Below are positions 24,497 through 32,878 of a DNA stretch of 64,000 nucleotides, piece by piece (the first letter of the stretch is position 1; each line of letters opens with the position of its first letter). A program made the translations under genes and the position numbers. The stretch comes from Hyphomicrobiales bacterium (GTDB lineage Bacteria; Pseudomonadota; Alphaproteobacteria; Rhizobiales; Beijerinckiaceae). Below the pieces are notes generated by a model, which did no database searches, was not told the DNA's origin, and was given only the letters and a program-made list of their open reading frames with translations. The stretch lies in the NCBI GenBank assembly GCA_016716745.1, contig JADJVD010000007.1, positions 1-64,000 on the forward strand, in the 5' to 3' direction.

Positions 24497-24921
24497 CAGT
24501 TAGCCTCCCCCTGGGAACCGGCGAAATCCTCACGCGGGCGCCGCGGCGGACGGTCGCCGCGCGGACCACGCGGACCGCGATCGTCGCGGTCGCTCTCCTC
24601 GCGCTTGCGCATCATCGCCGAGGGGCCGTCCTCGAGCGTCTCGACGCGCAGCGTGATGAAACGCAGGATGTCCTCGTTGATGCCCATCTGGCGCTCCATC
24701 TCGGCCACGGCGGCCGACGGGGCGTCGATGTTCATCAGCGTGAAATGCGCCTTGCGGTTCTTCTTGATGCGGTAGGCGAGGGACTTGACGCCCCAGTACT
24801 CGACCTTGCCGACCGTGCCGCCGAGCCCGGCGATGACGGTCTTCATCTGCTCCGTCATCGCCTCGACCTGCTGGGCCGTGACGTCCTGACGGGCAAGATA
24901 GACGTGCTCGTAAAGAGCCAT
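24496..24921 (-). CDS. rpsF: 30S ribosomal protein S6
   Basis: A 141-residue S6 protein. The start MALYEHVYLARQDVTAQQVE at 24921 is chosen as the family start with a GAGAAAGGC site before it; the frame is open 8 codons further upstream. The C-terminal tail is rich in Arg, Asp and Pro, usual in alphaproteobacteria. The promoter and leader hairpin are at 24968-25120. Confidence 0.97.
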   Translation of the reverse strand: MALYEHVYLARQDVTAQQVEAMTEQMKTVIAGLGGTVGKVEYWGVKSLAYRIKKNRKAHFTLMNIDAPSAAVAEMERQMGINEDILRFITLRVETLEDGPSAMMRKREESDRDDRGPRGPRGDRPPRRPREDFAGSQGEAN

Positions 24922-24967
24922 GTTCGCTTGCCTTTCTCTCAACATCGCATCGTCCGGCGCGGAGCCC

Positions 24968-24991
24968 TTCGAGCCGTTGGAAAGGCTCGAA
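24968..24991 (-). promoter_or_regulatory. Leader hairpin of rpsF
   Basis: A perfect 8-bp stem (TTCGAGCC / GGCTCGAA) encloses an 8-base loop in the transcribed leader, 47 bases before the rpsF start. In many bacteria an S6:S18-binding RNA structure sits upstream of rpsF. This hairpin is in the right place, but the conserved CCG bulge of that motif is not evident, so the assignment is tentative. Confidence 0.4.
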
Positions 24992-25092
24992 CGTCACTTT
25001 CGAAGGCGGAGACACGGGACGACGGGGCGAGGCCCCTGTTGTGCGAACACAACCGTCCGTTCAGCCCCCCGGCCGACAGATGCGAAGCGCGG

Positions 25093-25120
25093 GTTATAGC
25101 CGGGTTTTCGGGTGGATCAA
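25093..25120 (-). promoter_or_regulatory. Sigma-70-type promoter of rpsF-rpsR-DUF2232-rplI
   Basis: On the minus strand TTGATC (25120-25115) is followed after 16 bases by TATAAC (25098-25093). Both boxes are close to consensus and unusual in this GC-rich DNA. The position, about 170 bases before rpsF, leaves room for the leader hairpin. Confidence 0.65.
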
Positions 25121-25153
25121 GCGGAAACGAGCGAGGCGCGCGCCCCGCATCGC

Positions 25154-26608
25154 TCACCGGATGATCGCCTTCGCCCACGGGTAGCGGAAATTCAGCACCT
25201 CCAGCGATTTCGCCAGATGCGCCAGCCCGTGCCAGTCGGTGACGTAGAGATTGCCGCCGACGCCAATGACGATCGCCTCGTTTTCGATCTCGAACACGCC
25301 GGCGGCGTTGCGCGAGGGCCAGCCCGCGCCGACCTCCCCGGTGATCTTGTGCGGCACCTGAAAATCGGCGGACTTGCCGTGCTGATAGCCGCGCCAGTCG
25401 ACGGGTTTGCCCGTGAACTTCTCGATCGCCTTGGAGATCAGCCGGTTCCAGTGGGCGACTTCGCGCGGATCGTCGTTCGGCAGCCATTTGCGGCCGCTCA
25501 GCGTCGGGACGAAGGTCTTCCCGTCGGGATGGCGCAGGATGTAAAAGGTCTTGCCGCCTTCGGCGATCGGCTCGCGATGATTGTCGAGCCACGGCCCGCC
25601 TTGGGGCTCGTATTCTCCAGATAGGGCTGGCCGGGCGGACCGACCTCGCGCGCCTGGATGCGGAAGCCGGCGCCCTCCTGTTTCAGCGAGTAATGGCCGG
25701 CGATGTATTTTTCGAACTCGCCCTTCTCCACCATGTATTCGCCGGTCCGGCCCGTCTTGGCGGATTTGAAGTCCTTGAAGTAGCCCGGTTTGAAATGCAC
25801 GCCCGACAGGCCGCCGGAGCGCTCGATCGCCTCGACGCGGGCCGGATTGCAGGAAGATCTGGAAGACGCTCCTTGTCGTTTCGGCGATCGCTTTCCATTC
25901 CGCCTCGAGGAGCCCGACGGCCCGCGCCTGCGCGGCAGTTGTTATGCAACTGGCCTGAATGCGGGTCGTCAGCCGGTTGACCATGAAGCGCGTCGACTGC
26001 GCGCGCATCAGCTTGCCGGCGCCCTTCGTCAGCGCCGTGACGATGGCGAGCGGGATCACCGCCCCGATGATCAGCGCGATGGCGCGCGCCATCAGCCGCG
26101 CCGCCTCCTCGCGGTTCCGGTTGAGCGCCTGCGTGACGCCGGCGGCAAGAAGGTCGAGCGCGATGTTGCTGATCTGGAAGGCGACTTTGGCCATCGTCAC
26201 GACGCCGGCCGCCAGCAGCGCCCATTGCGCGATCAACGAGCCGAGCGCCGCCCCGCCGGCGATCGTGAGCGGCTCGGCTGGCGGCAGCAACAGCCCGAGC
26301 CCGGCGCCGATCACCGCGCCGACGCCGGCGCCGGTGACGATCCACTTCAGATTGTCGACCAGCCCCTTCACGAGGTCGTCGACGAGCGGGCGCCAACCCT
26401 CCGGGAACAGGCTCTTGAACGCCTGCCCCAGATAGGGCGGCGTGCAGGCGAGCGCGAAGGCGTCGGCGATCAGGCACGCCGACTCGTAATACCGGTTGGT
26501 CAGCGCGACGCCGGTGCGGAACGCCTGTTCGCCCGGCTCGCCCATGGGGAAGCGGATGCCGAATTCGCGGCCGTCGGAGACGATGACGTAGGGGTTGGGG
26601 GGCGCCAT
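25154..26608 (-). CDS. Orphan protein with glycine-zipper membrane region, frame disrupted twice
   Basis: I do not recognise this gene. Reading from 26608, residues 1-75 are soluble (VIVSDGREFGIRFPMGEPGE). Residues about 85-205 hold hydrophobic, glycine-zipper stretches (GAGVGAVIGAGLGLLL, LAAGVVTMAKVAF, ALIIGAVIPLAIVTAL). Residues about 340-484 are a soluble domain with many Trp, His and Asp residues. The ORF is uninterrupted, but residues about 253-330 are Arg-rich nonsense. The natural sequence of that part (VHFKPGYFKDFKSAKTGRTG, EYMVEKGEFEKYIAGHYSLK) is in another frame, so compensating shifts lie near 25850 and 25615. A membrane-active N-region followed by a unique C-terminal domain resembles polymorphic toxins. 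That is inference; no immunity or secretion gene is adjacent. Confidence 0.6.
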   Translation of the reverse strand: MAPPNPYVIVSDGREFGIRFPMGEPGEQAFRTGVALTNRYYESACLIADAFALACTPPYLGQAFKSLFPEGWRPLVDDLVKGLVDNLKWIVTGAGVGAVIGAGLGLLLPPAEPLTIAGGAALGSLIAQWALLAAGVVTMAKVAFQISNIALDLLAAGVTQALNRNREEAARLMARAIALIIGAVIPLAIVTALTKGAGKLMRAQSTRFMVNRLTTRIQASCITTAAQARAVGLLEAEWKAIAETTRSVFQIFLQSGPRRGDRALRRPVGRAFQTGLLQGLQIRQDGPDRRIHGGEGRVRKIHRRPLLAETGGRRLPHPGARGRSARPALSGEYEPQGGPWLDNHREPIAEGGKTFYILRHPDGKTFVPTLSGRKWLPNDDPREVAHWNRLISKAIEKFTGKPVDWRGYQHGKSADFQVPHKITGEVGAGWPSRNAAGVFEIENEAIVIGVGGNLYVTDWHGLAHLAKSLEVLNFRYPWAKAIIR

Positions 26609-26703
26609 GACGAAACCCTCTGCCTGCCGGGTCCAGCGTCGAACCCTGCGGGCGAGACTGGGTTATCGGGCGTGACCGAGGCGTGACCGGAGGTCGGCGC
26701 CCG

Positions 26704-27126
26704 TCACGCCGTCGGCGTCCACTTGCCCGAGGCGTGGATGCGCCAGCCCTTTACCCCGGACTTCGCCGTCACCGTATGGCCCTCCTTGGCCTTGGCGACG
26801 AGGTGCCTGAACACCATCGGGTTCTTCAGCCAGTCCATTGGCCGGTCGGGATGGCAGACGGCCAGATACGCCTCGCTGTCGGCGTCGATCATCAGGATGA
26901 CGCCGGTGAGGTTCGGCTTCAGCTTCGGCCCGAGCGCGCGGTCGCGAATCCATTCGCATTCGAACTCGCGGCACACTTTCGGGCGCGTCAGATAGATCGC
27001 GCAGCCCCCGCTCGCCATGCAGTTGGGGCAGTTCGGGCCCGGCGGCTTGTCCAGTTCGGGAATGTCGAGCACCTGGCAGCACATCATGCACGCGCCGCAG
27101 TCCTTGCCCGGTATGCCGATGGCCAT
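26704..27126 (-). CDS. Cysteine-cluster protein (YkgJ-type CxxxCC)
   Basis: A 140-residue cytoplasmic protein with a metal-binding cysteine pattern: CGACMMCC near the N-terminus, then CPNCMASGGC, and a CREFECEW motif, as in the YkgJ/CxxxCC family that probably binds zinc or an iron-sulfur cluster. The start at 27126 (MAIGIPGKDCGAC) is chosen because a GGAG lies upstream; an in-frame ATG at 27159 would add 11 residues. It is divergent from fabD. The cellular role of the family is unknown. Confidence 0.75.
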   Translation of the reverse strand: MAIGIPGKDCGACMMCCQVLDIPELDKPPGPNCPNCMASGGCAIYLTRPKVCREFECEWIRDRALGPKLKPNLTGVILMIDADSEAYLAVCHPDRPMDWLKNPMVFRHLVAKAKEGHTVTAKSGVKGWRIHASGKWTPTA

Positions 27127-27275
27127 GTCTCGAATCGTCTCCGCTTCTGCCGGCACCATAGGCGCCGGCGGCGCAATGGCGAGCGGGAATGAGCGGCGCC
27201 CCGCGCGGCCGGCGCCGTCGGCTTGACTCTTCGTCCGTCCTGACCGACGACGCGCCCGAAAAGGCGGGGGTTCGC

Positions 27276-28238
27276 ATGGGCAAGTCGGCCTACATCTTTC
27301 CGGGTCAGGGCTCGCAGGCGGTCGGCATGGGCAAGGCGCTGGCCGACGCTTTCGCGCCGGCGCGCGCCGTCTTCGCCGAGGTCGACGCGGCGCTCGGCCA
27401 GAAGCTCTCGCATCTGATGTTCGAGGGGCCGGAGGCGGAGCTGACGCTGACCGCCAACGCCCAGCCCGCGCTGATGGCGACCAGCCTCGCGGTCGTGCGC
27501 GTGCTGGAGGCGGAGGCCGGACTCGACCTGGCGAAGGACGCCGCCTTCCTCGCCGGCCACTCGCTCGGCGAATATTCCGCGCTCGCCGCCGCCGGCGCCT
27601 TCTCCGTCGCCGACGCCGCGCGCCTGCTGCGCATCCGCGGCGACGCCATGCAGAAGGCCGTTCCGGTCGGGCAGGGGGCGATGGCCGCCATTCTCGGCCT
27701 CGACTTCGGCCCCGTCGTCGCCATCGCCACCGAGGCGGCGCGCCGTCACCATCTCGACGGCGCGGTCTGCGCCGCCGCCAACGACAATGGCGGCGGGCAG
27801 GTGGTCATCTCCGGCACGAAGGACGCCGTGGCGACCGCGATGGAGCTCGCCAAGGCGGCCGGCGCCAAGCGCGCGTTGCTGCTGCCCGTCTCCGCGCCCT
27901 TCCATTGCGCGCTGATGCAGCCGGCCGCCGAGGCGATGGCCGAGGCGCTCGCCAAGGTCGCGATCAAGCCGGCGAAGGTTCCCGTCGTCGCCAACGTGCT
28001 CGCCGCCGCGATCGCCGATCCCGACGACATCCGCGCCCGCCTCGTCGAGCAGGTCACCGGCACGGTGCGCTGGCGCGAAAGCGTCGCCTGGATGGCCGAG
28101 CAGGGCGTTGATTCATTTTATGAGCTGGGCGCCGGCAAGGTGCTGGCCGGACTCGTGAAACGCATCGCCTCCGGCGCGGCGGCGACGAGCGTCGGAACGC
28201 CGGCGGACGTCGACGCCTTCAAGGCCGCGCGCGGCTGA
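27276..28238 (+). CDS. fabD: Malonyl-CoA:ACP transacylase
   Basis: FabD transfers malonyl groups to acyl carrier protein at the start of fatty-acid synthesis. The 320-residue protein starts MGKSAYIFPGQGSQAVGMGK. It has the active-site serine in GHSLGEYSA (near residue 95) and the catalytic histidine in APFHCALM (near 210). The start at 27276 is the family start; the open frame runs further upstream. It leads the fabD-fabG-acpP-fabF group. Confidence 0.97.
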   Translation: MGKSAYIFPGQGSQAVGMGKALADAFAPARAVFAEVDAALGQKLSHLMFEGPEAELTLTANAQPALMATSLAVVRVLEAEAGLDLAKDAAFLAGHSLGEYSALAAAGAFSVADAARLLRIRGDAMQKAVPVGQGAMAAILGLDFGPVVAIATEAARRHHLDGAVCAAANDNGGGQVVISGTKDAVATAMELAKAAGAKRALLLPVSAPFHCALMQPAAEAMAEALAKVAIKPAKVPVVANVLAAAIADPDDIRARLVEQVTGTVRWRESVAWMAEQGVDSFYELGAGKVLAGLVKRIASGAAATSVGTPADVDAFKAARG

Positions 28239-28315
28239 GTTGAATCACTTTCTGAAGTCGCTCGGGCCGCCTCTCCGCGACTTGAAGCGATCTCTCAACG
28301 CGAGAGGATGACCCG

Positions 28316-29053
28316 ATGTTCGATCTGACGTCGAAGACCGCGCTGGTGACCGGCGCGAGCGGCGGCCTCGGCGGCGCCATCGCCCGCGCGCTGCACGCGC
28401 AGGGCGCGACGGTGACGCTCTCCGGCACGCGCCGCGAGGCGCTGGAGGCGCTGGCGGGCGAGCTGGGCGCGCGCGTCCATGTCGTTCCGGCCGACCTGTC
28501 GGACGCCGCCTCCGTCGAGGCGCTCGTGCCCGCCGCCGAGAAGGCGATGGGCGGCCTCGACATCCTGGTGAACAACGCCGGCCTCACCCGCGACAACCTG
28601 TTCATGCGGATGAAGGACGAGGAGTGGGACCGCGTCATTGCGGTCAATCTCACCGCGACCTTCCGTCTCTCCCGCGCCGTGCTGCGCGGCATGATGAAGC
28701 GGCGCTGGGGCCGCATCGTGTCCATCGCGTCGGTCGTCGGCGTCACCGGCAACCCGGGGCAGGGCAACTACGCCGCCTCCAAGGCCGGCATGATCGGCAT
28801 GTCGAAGTCGCTCGCCGCCGAGGTGGCGGGGCGCGGCATCACCGTCAATTGCGTCGCGCCGGGCTTCATCGAAAGCCCGATGACGGACGCGCTGAACGAC
28901 AAGCAGAAGGAGGCGATCCTGACTCAGGTGCCCGCCGGCCGCCTCGGCTCGGGCGCCGACATCGGCGCGGCGGTCGTCTACCTCGCCAGCGCCGAGGCCG
29001 GATACGTCACCGGCCAGACGCTGCATGTGAACGGCGGCATGGCGCGGCTTTGA
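28316..29053 (+). CDS. fabG: 3-oxoacyl-ACP reductase
   Basis: FabG reduces beta-ketoacyl-ACP with NADPH. The 245-residue protein has the Rossmann motif TGASGGLGG at residues 13-21, NNAG near 84, the catalytic YAASK near 152, and the PGFIESPMTDAL loop. It lies 77 bases after fabD. The 166 bases between it and acpP contain no gene and probably a separate acpP promoter, which I cannot place firmly. Confidence 0.97.
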   Translation: MFDLTSKTALVTGASGGLGGAIARALHAQGATVTLSGTRREALEALAGELGARVHVVPADLSDAASVEALVPAAEKAMGGLDILVNNAGLTRDNLFMRMKDEEWDRVIAVNLTATFRLSRAVLRGMMKRRWGRIVSIASVVGVTGNPGQGNYAASKAGMIGMSKSLAAEVAGRGITVNCVAPGFIESPMTDALNDKQKEAILTQVPAGRLGSGADIGAAVVYLASAEAGYVTGQTLHVNGGMARL

Positions 29054-29219
29054 GTCGCCGCAAGGGCCGGAAGCTGTGGAAAATCGGGGGGTCCGGGGGG
29101 ATGTCCGCCCCTCGCCTTGGGAAATAAAGTGTGTTAGTCACCACCCGGATTTCGCCGGGGGAAGCCTCGGAACCAAAGGCTTGCGCCGAATCCAATCAAG
29201 CTGACAGGGAACGAAAACG

Positions 29220-29459
29220 ATGAGCGATGTCGCCGAGCGCGTGAAAAAGATTGTGGTCGAGCACCTCGGCGTCGATGCCGACAAGGTGGTCGAGAACGCC
29301 AACTTCATCGACGATCTCGGCGCCGATTCGCTCGATACGGTCGAGCTGGTCATGGCGTTCGAGGAAGAGTTCGGCGTCGAGATTCCGGACGACGCGGCGG
29401 AGACCATCGTCACCGTCGGCGACGCCGTGAAGTTCCTCAGCAAGGCGCAGCAGGCCTGA
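29220..29459 (+). CDS. acpP: Acyl carrier protein
   Basis: A 79-residue, very acidic acyl carrier protein that holds the growing fatty acid on a phosphopantetheine arm. The arm attaches to the serine in LGADSLDTVELVMAFEEEFG, near residue 37. Length and charge are typical. A terminator hairpin follows, which would allow acpP to be made in excess over fabF. Confidence 0.98.
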   Translation: MSDVAERVKKIVVEHLGVDADKVVENANFIDDLGADSLDTVELVMAFEEEFGVEIPDDAAETIVTVGDAVKFLSKAQQA

Positions 29460-29490
29460 TCCCGGCCGCTTCGTTTAAGTGATTGACGAA

Positions 29491-29519
29491 GGGCCGGTCA
29501 CAAGCCGGCCCTTTCTTTG
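29491..29519 (+). terminator. Intrinsic terminator between acpP and fabF
   Basis: GGGCCGG and CCGGCCC pair around a TCACAAG loop and are followed by TTTCTTTG. The hairpin lies 31 bases after acpP and 52 bases before fabF, so readthrough probably supplies fabF and the terminator sets their ratio. Confidence 0.8.
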
Positions 29520-29570
29520 TTTGTCGCGGCGCGCTTTCATTCGCCGCCGGAATCGTTCGGAGGATCTGCG

Positions 29571-30824
29571 ATGAGGCGTGTCGTCGTCACCGGGCTCGGA
29601 ATCGTGTCGCCGCTCGGAACCGGCGTGGATGTCGTCTGGAGGCGAATGCTCGCCGGCGAAAGCGGCGCGGTGCGGGTGACGGAGTTCGACGTCTCGGACC
29701 TTCCCTGCCAGATCGCCTGCCGCCTGCCGCGCGCGGGCGAGGGCGCCTACAATCCCGACGACTGGATGGACCCGAAGGAGCAGCGCCGGGTCGACGATTT
29801 CATCCATTTCGGCGTCGCCGCCGCCACGCAGGCCCTGAAGGACGCCGGCTGGGCGCCGAAGACCTACGAGGAGCAGACCTCGACGGGCGTGCTGATCGGC
29901 TCCGGGATCGGCGGCATCGGCGGCATCTACGACGCCTCGATCACGCTGAAGGAGAAGGGGCCGCGCCGCATCTCTCCCTTCTTCATTCCCGGCCGCCTGA
30001 TCAACCTCGTCTCCGGCTACGTCTCGATCATGCACGGCCTGAAAGGCCCGAACCATTCCGTCGTCACCGCCTGCTCGACGGGCTCGCACGCGATTGGCGA
30101 CGCGGCGCGCCTCATCGCGCTCGGCGATGCGGACGTGATGGTCGCCGGCGGCGCCGAATCGGCGATCAACCGCATTGCGCTGGCGGGCTTCGCGGCCTGT
30201 CGCGCCCTGTCGACCGGTTACAACGAGACGCCCGAGAAGGCCTCGCGCCCCTATGACAAGGGGCGCGACGGCTTCGTCATGGGCGAGGGCGCGGGCTGCG
30301 TCGTGCTGGAGGAATACGAGCACGCCAAGGCGCGCGGCGCGAAAATCTACGCCGAGCTGATCGGCTACGGCATGTCGGGCGACGCCTATCACATCACCGC
30401 CCCGGCGGAGGACGGCGACGGCGCCTTCCGCTGCATGTCGGCGGCGCTGAAGCGAGCCGGCGTTTCGGCCGGCGAGATCGACTATATCAACGCCCACGGC
30501 ACCTCGACGCCGCTCGGCGACGAGATCGAGCTGCGCGCGGTCGAGCGGGTCGTCGGCAACCACGCCGCGCAGGTGTCGATGTCGTCGACCAAGTCGTCGG
30601 TCGGCCATCTGCTCGGCGCGGCCGGCGCGGTGGAGGCGATCTTCTCGATCCTGGCGATCCGCGACGGCGTCGCCCCGCCGACGCTCAACCTCGACGATCC
30701 GTCGGTGGAGACGCCGATCGACCTCGTTCCGAAGGTCGCGCGCAAGCGGCGGATCGACACGGTCCTGTCGAATTCCTTCGGGTTCGGCGGCACCAACGCC
30801 TCGCTGGTGATGCGGCGGGTTTGA
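29571..30824 (+). CDS. fabF: 3-oxoacyl-ACP synthase II
   Basis: FabF elongates fatty acids by condensing acyl-ACP with malonyl-ACP. The 417-residue protein has the Cys-His-His triad: Cys in VTACSTGSHAIG (near 167), His in NAHGTSTPLGD (near 307) and His in SVGHLLGAAGA (near 345). The start MRRVVVTGLGIVSPLGTG at 29571 has a GGAGG site; the frame is open upstream through the terminator. Confidence 0.97.
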   Translation: MRRVVVTGLGIVSPLGTGVDVVWRRMLAGESGAVRVTEFDVSDLPCQIACRLPRAGEGAYNPDDWMDPKEQRRVDDFIHFGVAAATQALKDAGWAPKTYEEQTSTGVLIGSGIGGIGGIYDASITLKEKGPRRISPFFIPGRLINLVSGYVSIMHGLKGPNHSVVTACSTGSHAIGDAARLIALGDADVMVAGGAESAINRIALAGFAACRALSTGYNETPEKASRPYDKGRDGFVMGEGAGCVVLEEYEHAKARGAKIYAELIGYGMSGDAYHITAPAEDGDGAFRCMSAALKRAGVSAGEIDYINAHGTSTPLGDEIELRAVERVVGNHAAQVSMSSTKSSVGHLLGAAGAVEAIFSILAIRDGVAPPTLNLDDPSVETPIDLVPKVARKRRIDTVLSNSFGFGGTNASLVMRRV

Positions 30825-30931
30825 CGCCCAGTCGGCAATTCGCCACATTCCCGGCGCCTGTTCGACGGCCGACGCGTGCGACAGAGCGCGCGGCCGAGGC
30901 GGCGCATCAACGCTGAAGGCATGGCGGATCC

Positions 30932-32800
30932 TTGAACGACACGAGCGACACATCAGGCGGCGAGACCGGCGGCGCGAAGCCGGCCGGGCGGGGCTTTTCG
31001 TTCGGGCGCGCCTCCCTGCGCAGCCCCAACGAGGCGCTGCAGCCGGACGCCGCGCCGCCGCCGCCCGAGCAGAAGCAGAAGCGCAAGCGCAAATCCTCGA
31101 CGCTCGGGTCGCTGTCGGGGCTGCTGACCTTCCTGCTGATCGTCGCCATCGGCGTGCTGGCCGCCGTCACCGTCGGCAAGAAGCGCTTCGAGGCGGCCGG
31201 CCCGCTCGAGGCCGACAAGGTCGTCGTCGTCGCCCGCGGCGCCGAGACCTCGGATATTCTCGAGCAGCTCCAGCGCGACGGCGTCATTTCCAGCGCCAGC
31301 CTGTTCAACGCCGGCCTGACCGCCTACGGCAAGCGCGGCGACATCAAGGCGGGCGAATACAATTTCAAGGCCCACGCCTCGATGCGCGACGTGATGACGA
31401 CGCTCGTCGAGGGCAAGTCCATCCTGCACGCGATCACTATTCCCGAGGGGCTGACGAGCGAGCAGATCGTCGCGCGCCTGAAGGAAAACGACGTGCTGAT
31501 CGGCGACGTGCGCGAAGCCCCGAAAGAAGGCGCGCTCTATCCCGACACCTACAAATTCGCGCGCGGCATGACGCGCGAGCAGTTGCTGACGGCGATGCGC
31601 CGCAAGCAGGACGAGGTGCTGAAGGAGGTGTGGGCGCGCCGCGCGCAGGACATTCCCGTGCGCTCGCCCTTCGAGATGCTGACGCTCGCCTCCATCGTCG
31701 AGAAGGAGACGGGCAGGGCGGACGAGCGCCCGCGCGTCGCCGGCGTCTTCGTGAATCGCTTGCAGAAGCGCATGCGCCTGCAATCCGATCCGACCATCGT
31801 CTACGGTCTCGTCGGCGGCAAGGGCACACTCGGGCGCGGCATCATGCGCTCGGAAGTGACGCAGGCGACGCCCTACAACACCTATGTGATCGACGGTCTG
31901 CCGCCGGGCCCCATCGCCAACCCCGGCCGCGCCGCGCTCGAGGCGGTGGCGAATCCCTCGCGCACCGGCGATCTCTATTTCGTCGCCGACGGAACCGGCG
32001 GCCACGCCTTCGCCGAGACGCTGGACCAGCACGCGCGCAACGTCGCCCGCTGGCGCCAGATCGAGAAGTCCGCGAGCGACAAGGTCGATCCCGAAGCCGC
32101 GACGCCGGCGCCCGGCGCCGCGCCGACGCCCGGCGCGCCGGCCGCGCCCGCGCAACGCCCCGGCAGGCGCGGCGATCTCGGCCCCGCGAACGTCTTCGGC
32201 GCTCTGCCGGGCGCGGTGGTCGCGCCGCAGGCCGTCGCAGCCGTCACCGAACAGCTTGCGCCGCGCAAAGGCTGGGCGGGGCGTTTCGACGCGGCCGCGC
32301 TCGCGCCCTCGCCCGAACTCGCGGCCGCGCCGGAGCCGGCGACGCGCGGGGCGCAGCAACCCAAGCCCACGGCCGACAAGGCCGCGCCGGCCGCCCGGGA
32401 GCAGGGCGGGCCGGACAAGCCCTCGCCCTTCGCGGCGTTCGCCCTGTCGCCCGGCGCCGAGAGCGTGCCGATCGCCGGCGTCACCGCGTCGGACGGGCTG
32501 ATCGAGCCCGAGCTCGATCCCGACATGGCGACGCCGGGGTCGATGGCGACCTATCCGCTCTCGCCCGCCCGCCGCGCCGAGATGAAGGCGAAGGCCGCCC
32601 ATTACGGCTTCGCCTCCGGGTCCGACGCTCCGCCGCCGCCCGCGCCTGCGCAGATGGCCTCCGCCCCCGCGGCGGCCGCGCCCGGCGCTCGCCCGCGCGT
32701 CGTCGACGCCTCCGAAGGCACGCCGCTCGACCCGTTGCTCAATCGCTCCTACGATCTGAATTCGGCGAAGACGATTCCGGCGTTCCGGGCGACGCCCTGA
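30932..32800 (+). CDS. mltG: Endolytic peptidoglycan transglycosylase MltG with long C-terminal extension
   Basis: MltG cuts nascent glycan strands in the periplasm. The protein starts with TTG and has a proline/lysine-rich cytoplasmic N-terminus (residues 1-60), one membrane span (about 62-82) and the YceG domain to about residue 380. Its catalytic glutamate is in ASIVEKETGRAD and LQSDPTIVYGL is present. Residues about 390-622 are an Ala/Pro-rich, low-complexity extension ending in PLDPLLNRSYDLNSAKTIPA. That makes the protein 622 residues, against about 340-400 usual. It follows fabF, as in related genomes. Confidence 0.93.
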   Translation: MNDTSDTSGGETGGAKPAGRGFSFGRASLRSPNEALQPDAAPPPPEQKQKRKRKSSTLGSLSGLLTFLLIVAIGVLAAVTVGKKRFEAAGPLEADKVVVVARGAETSDILEQLQRDGVISSASLFNAGLTAYGKRGDIKAGEYNFKAHASMRDVMTTLVEGKSILHAITIPEGLTSEQIVARLKENDVLIGDVREAPKEGALYPDTYKFARGMTREQLLTAMRRKQDEVLKEVWARRAQDIPVRSPFEMLTLASIVEKETGRADERPRVAGVFVNRLQKRMRLQSDPTIVYGLVGGKGTLGRGIMRSEVTQATPYNTYVIDGLPPGPIANPGRAALEAVANPSRTGDLYFVADGTGGHAFAETLDQHARNVARWRQIEKSASDKVDPEAATPAPGAAPTPGAPAAPAQRPGRRGDLGPANVFGALPGAVVAPQAVAAVTEQLAPRKGWAGRFDAAALAPSPELAAAPEPATRGAQQPKPTADKAAPAAREQGGPDKPSPFAAFALSPGAESVPIAGVTASDGLIEPELDPDMATPGSMATYPLSPARRAEMKAKAAHYGFASGSDAPPPPAPAQMASAPAAAAPGARPRVVDASEGTPLDPLLNRSYDLNSAKTIPAFRATP

Positions 32801-32878
32801 ACCGCCGCAGCCGCCGCGCGCCCCGCGCGGCCACCCGACCGGCCCGGTTGACGGGCCACGCATAGAAGAACGCGACAC

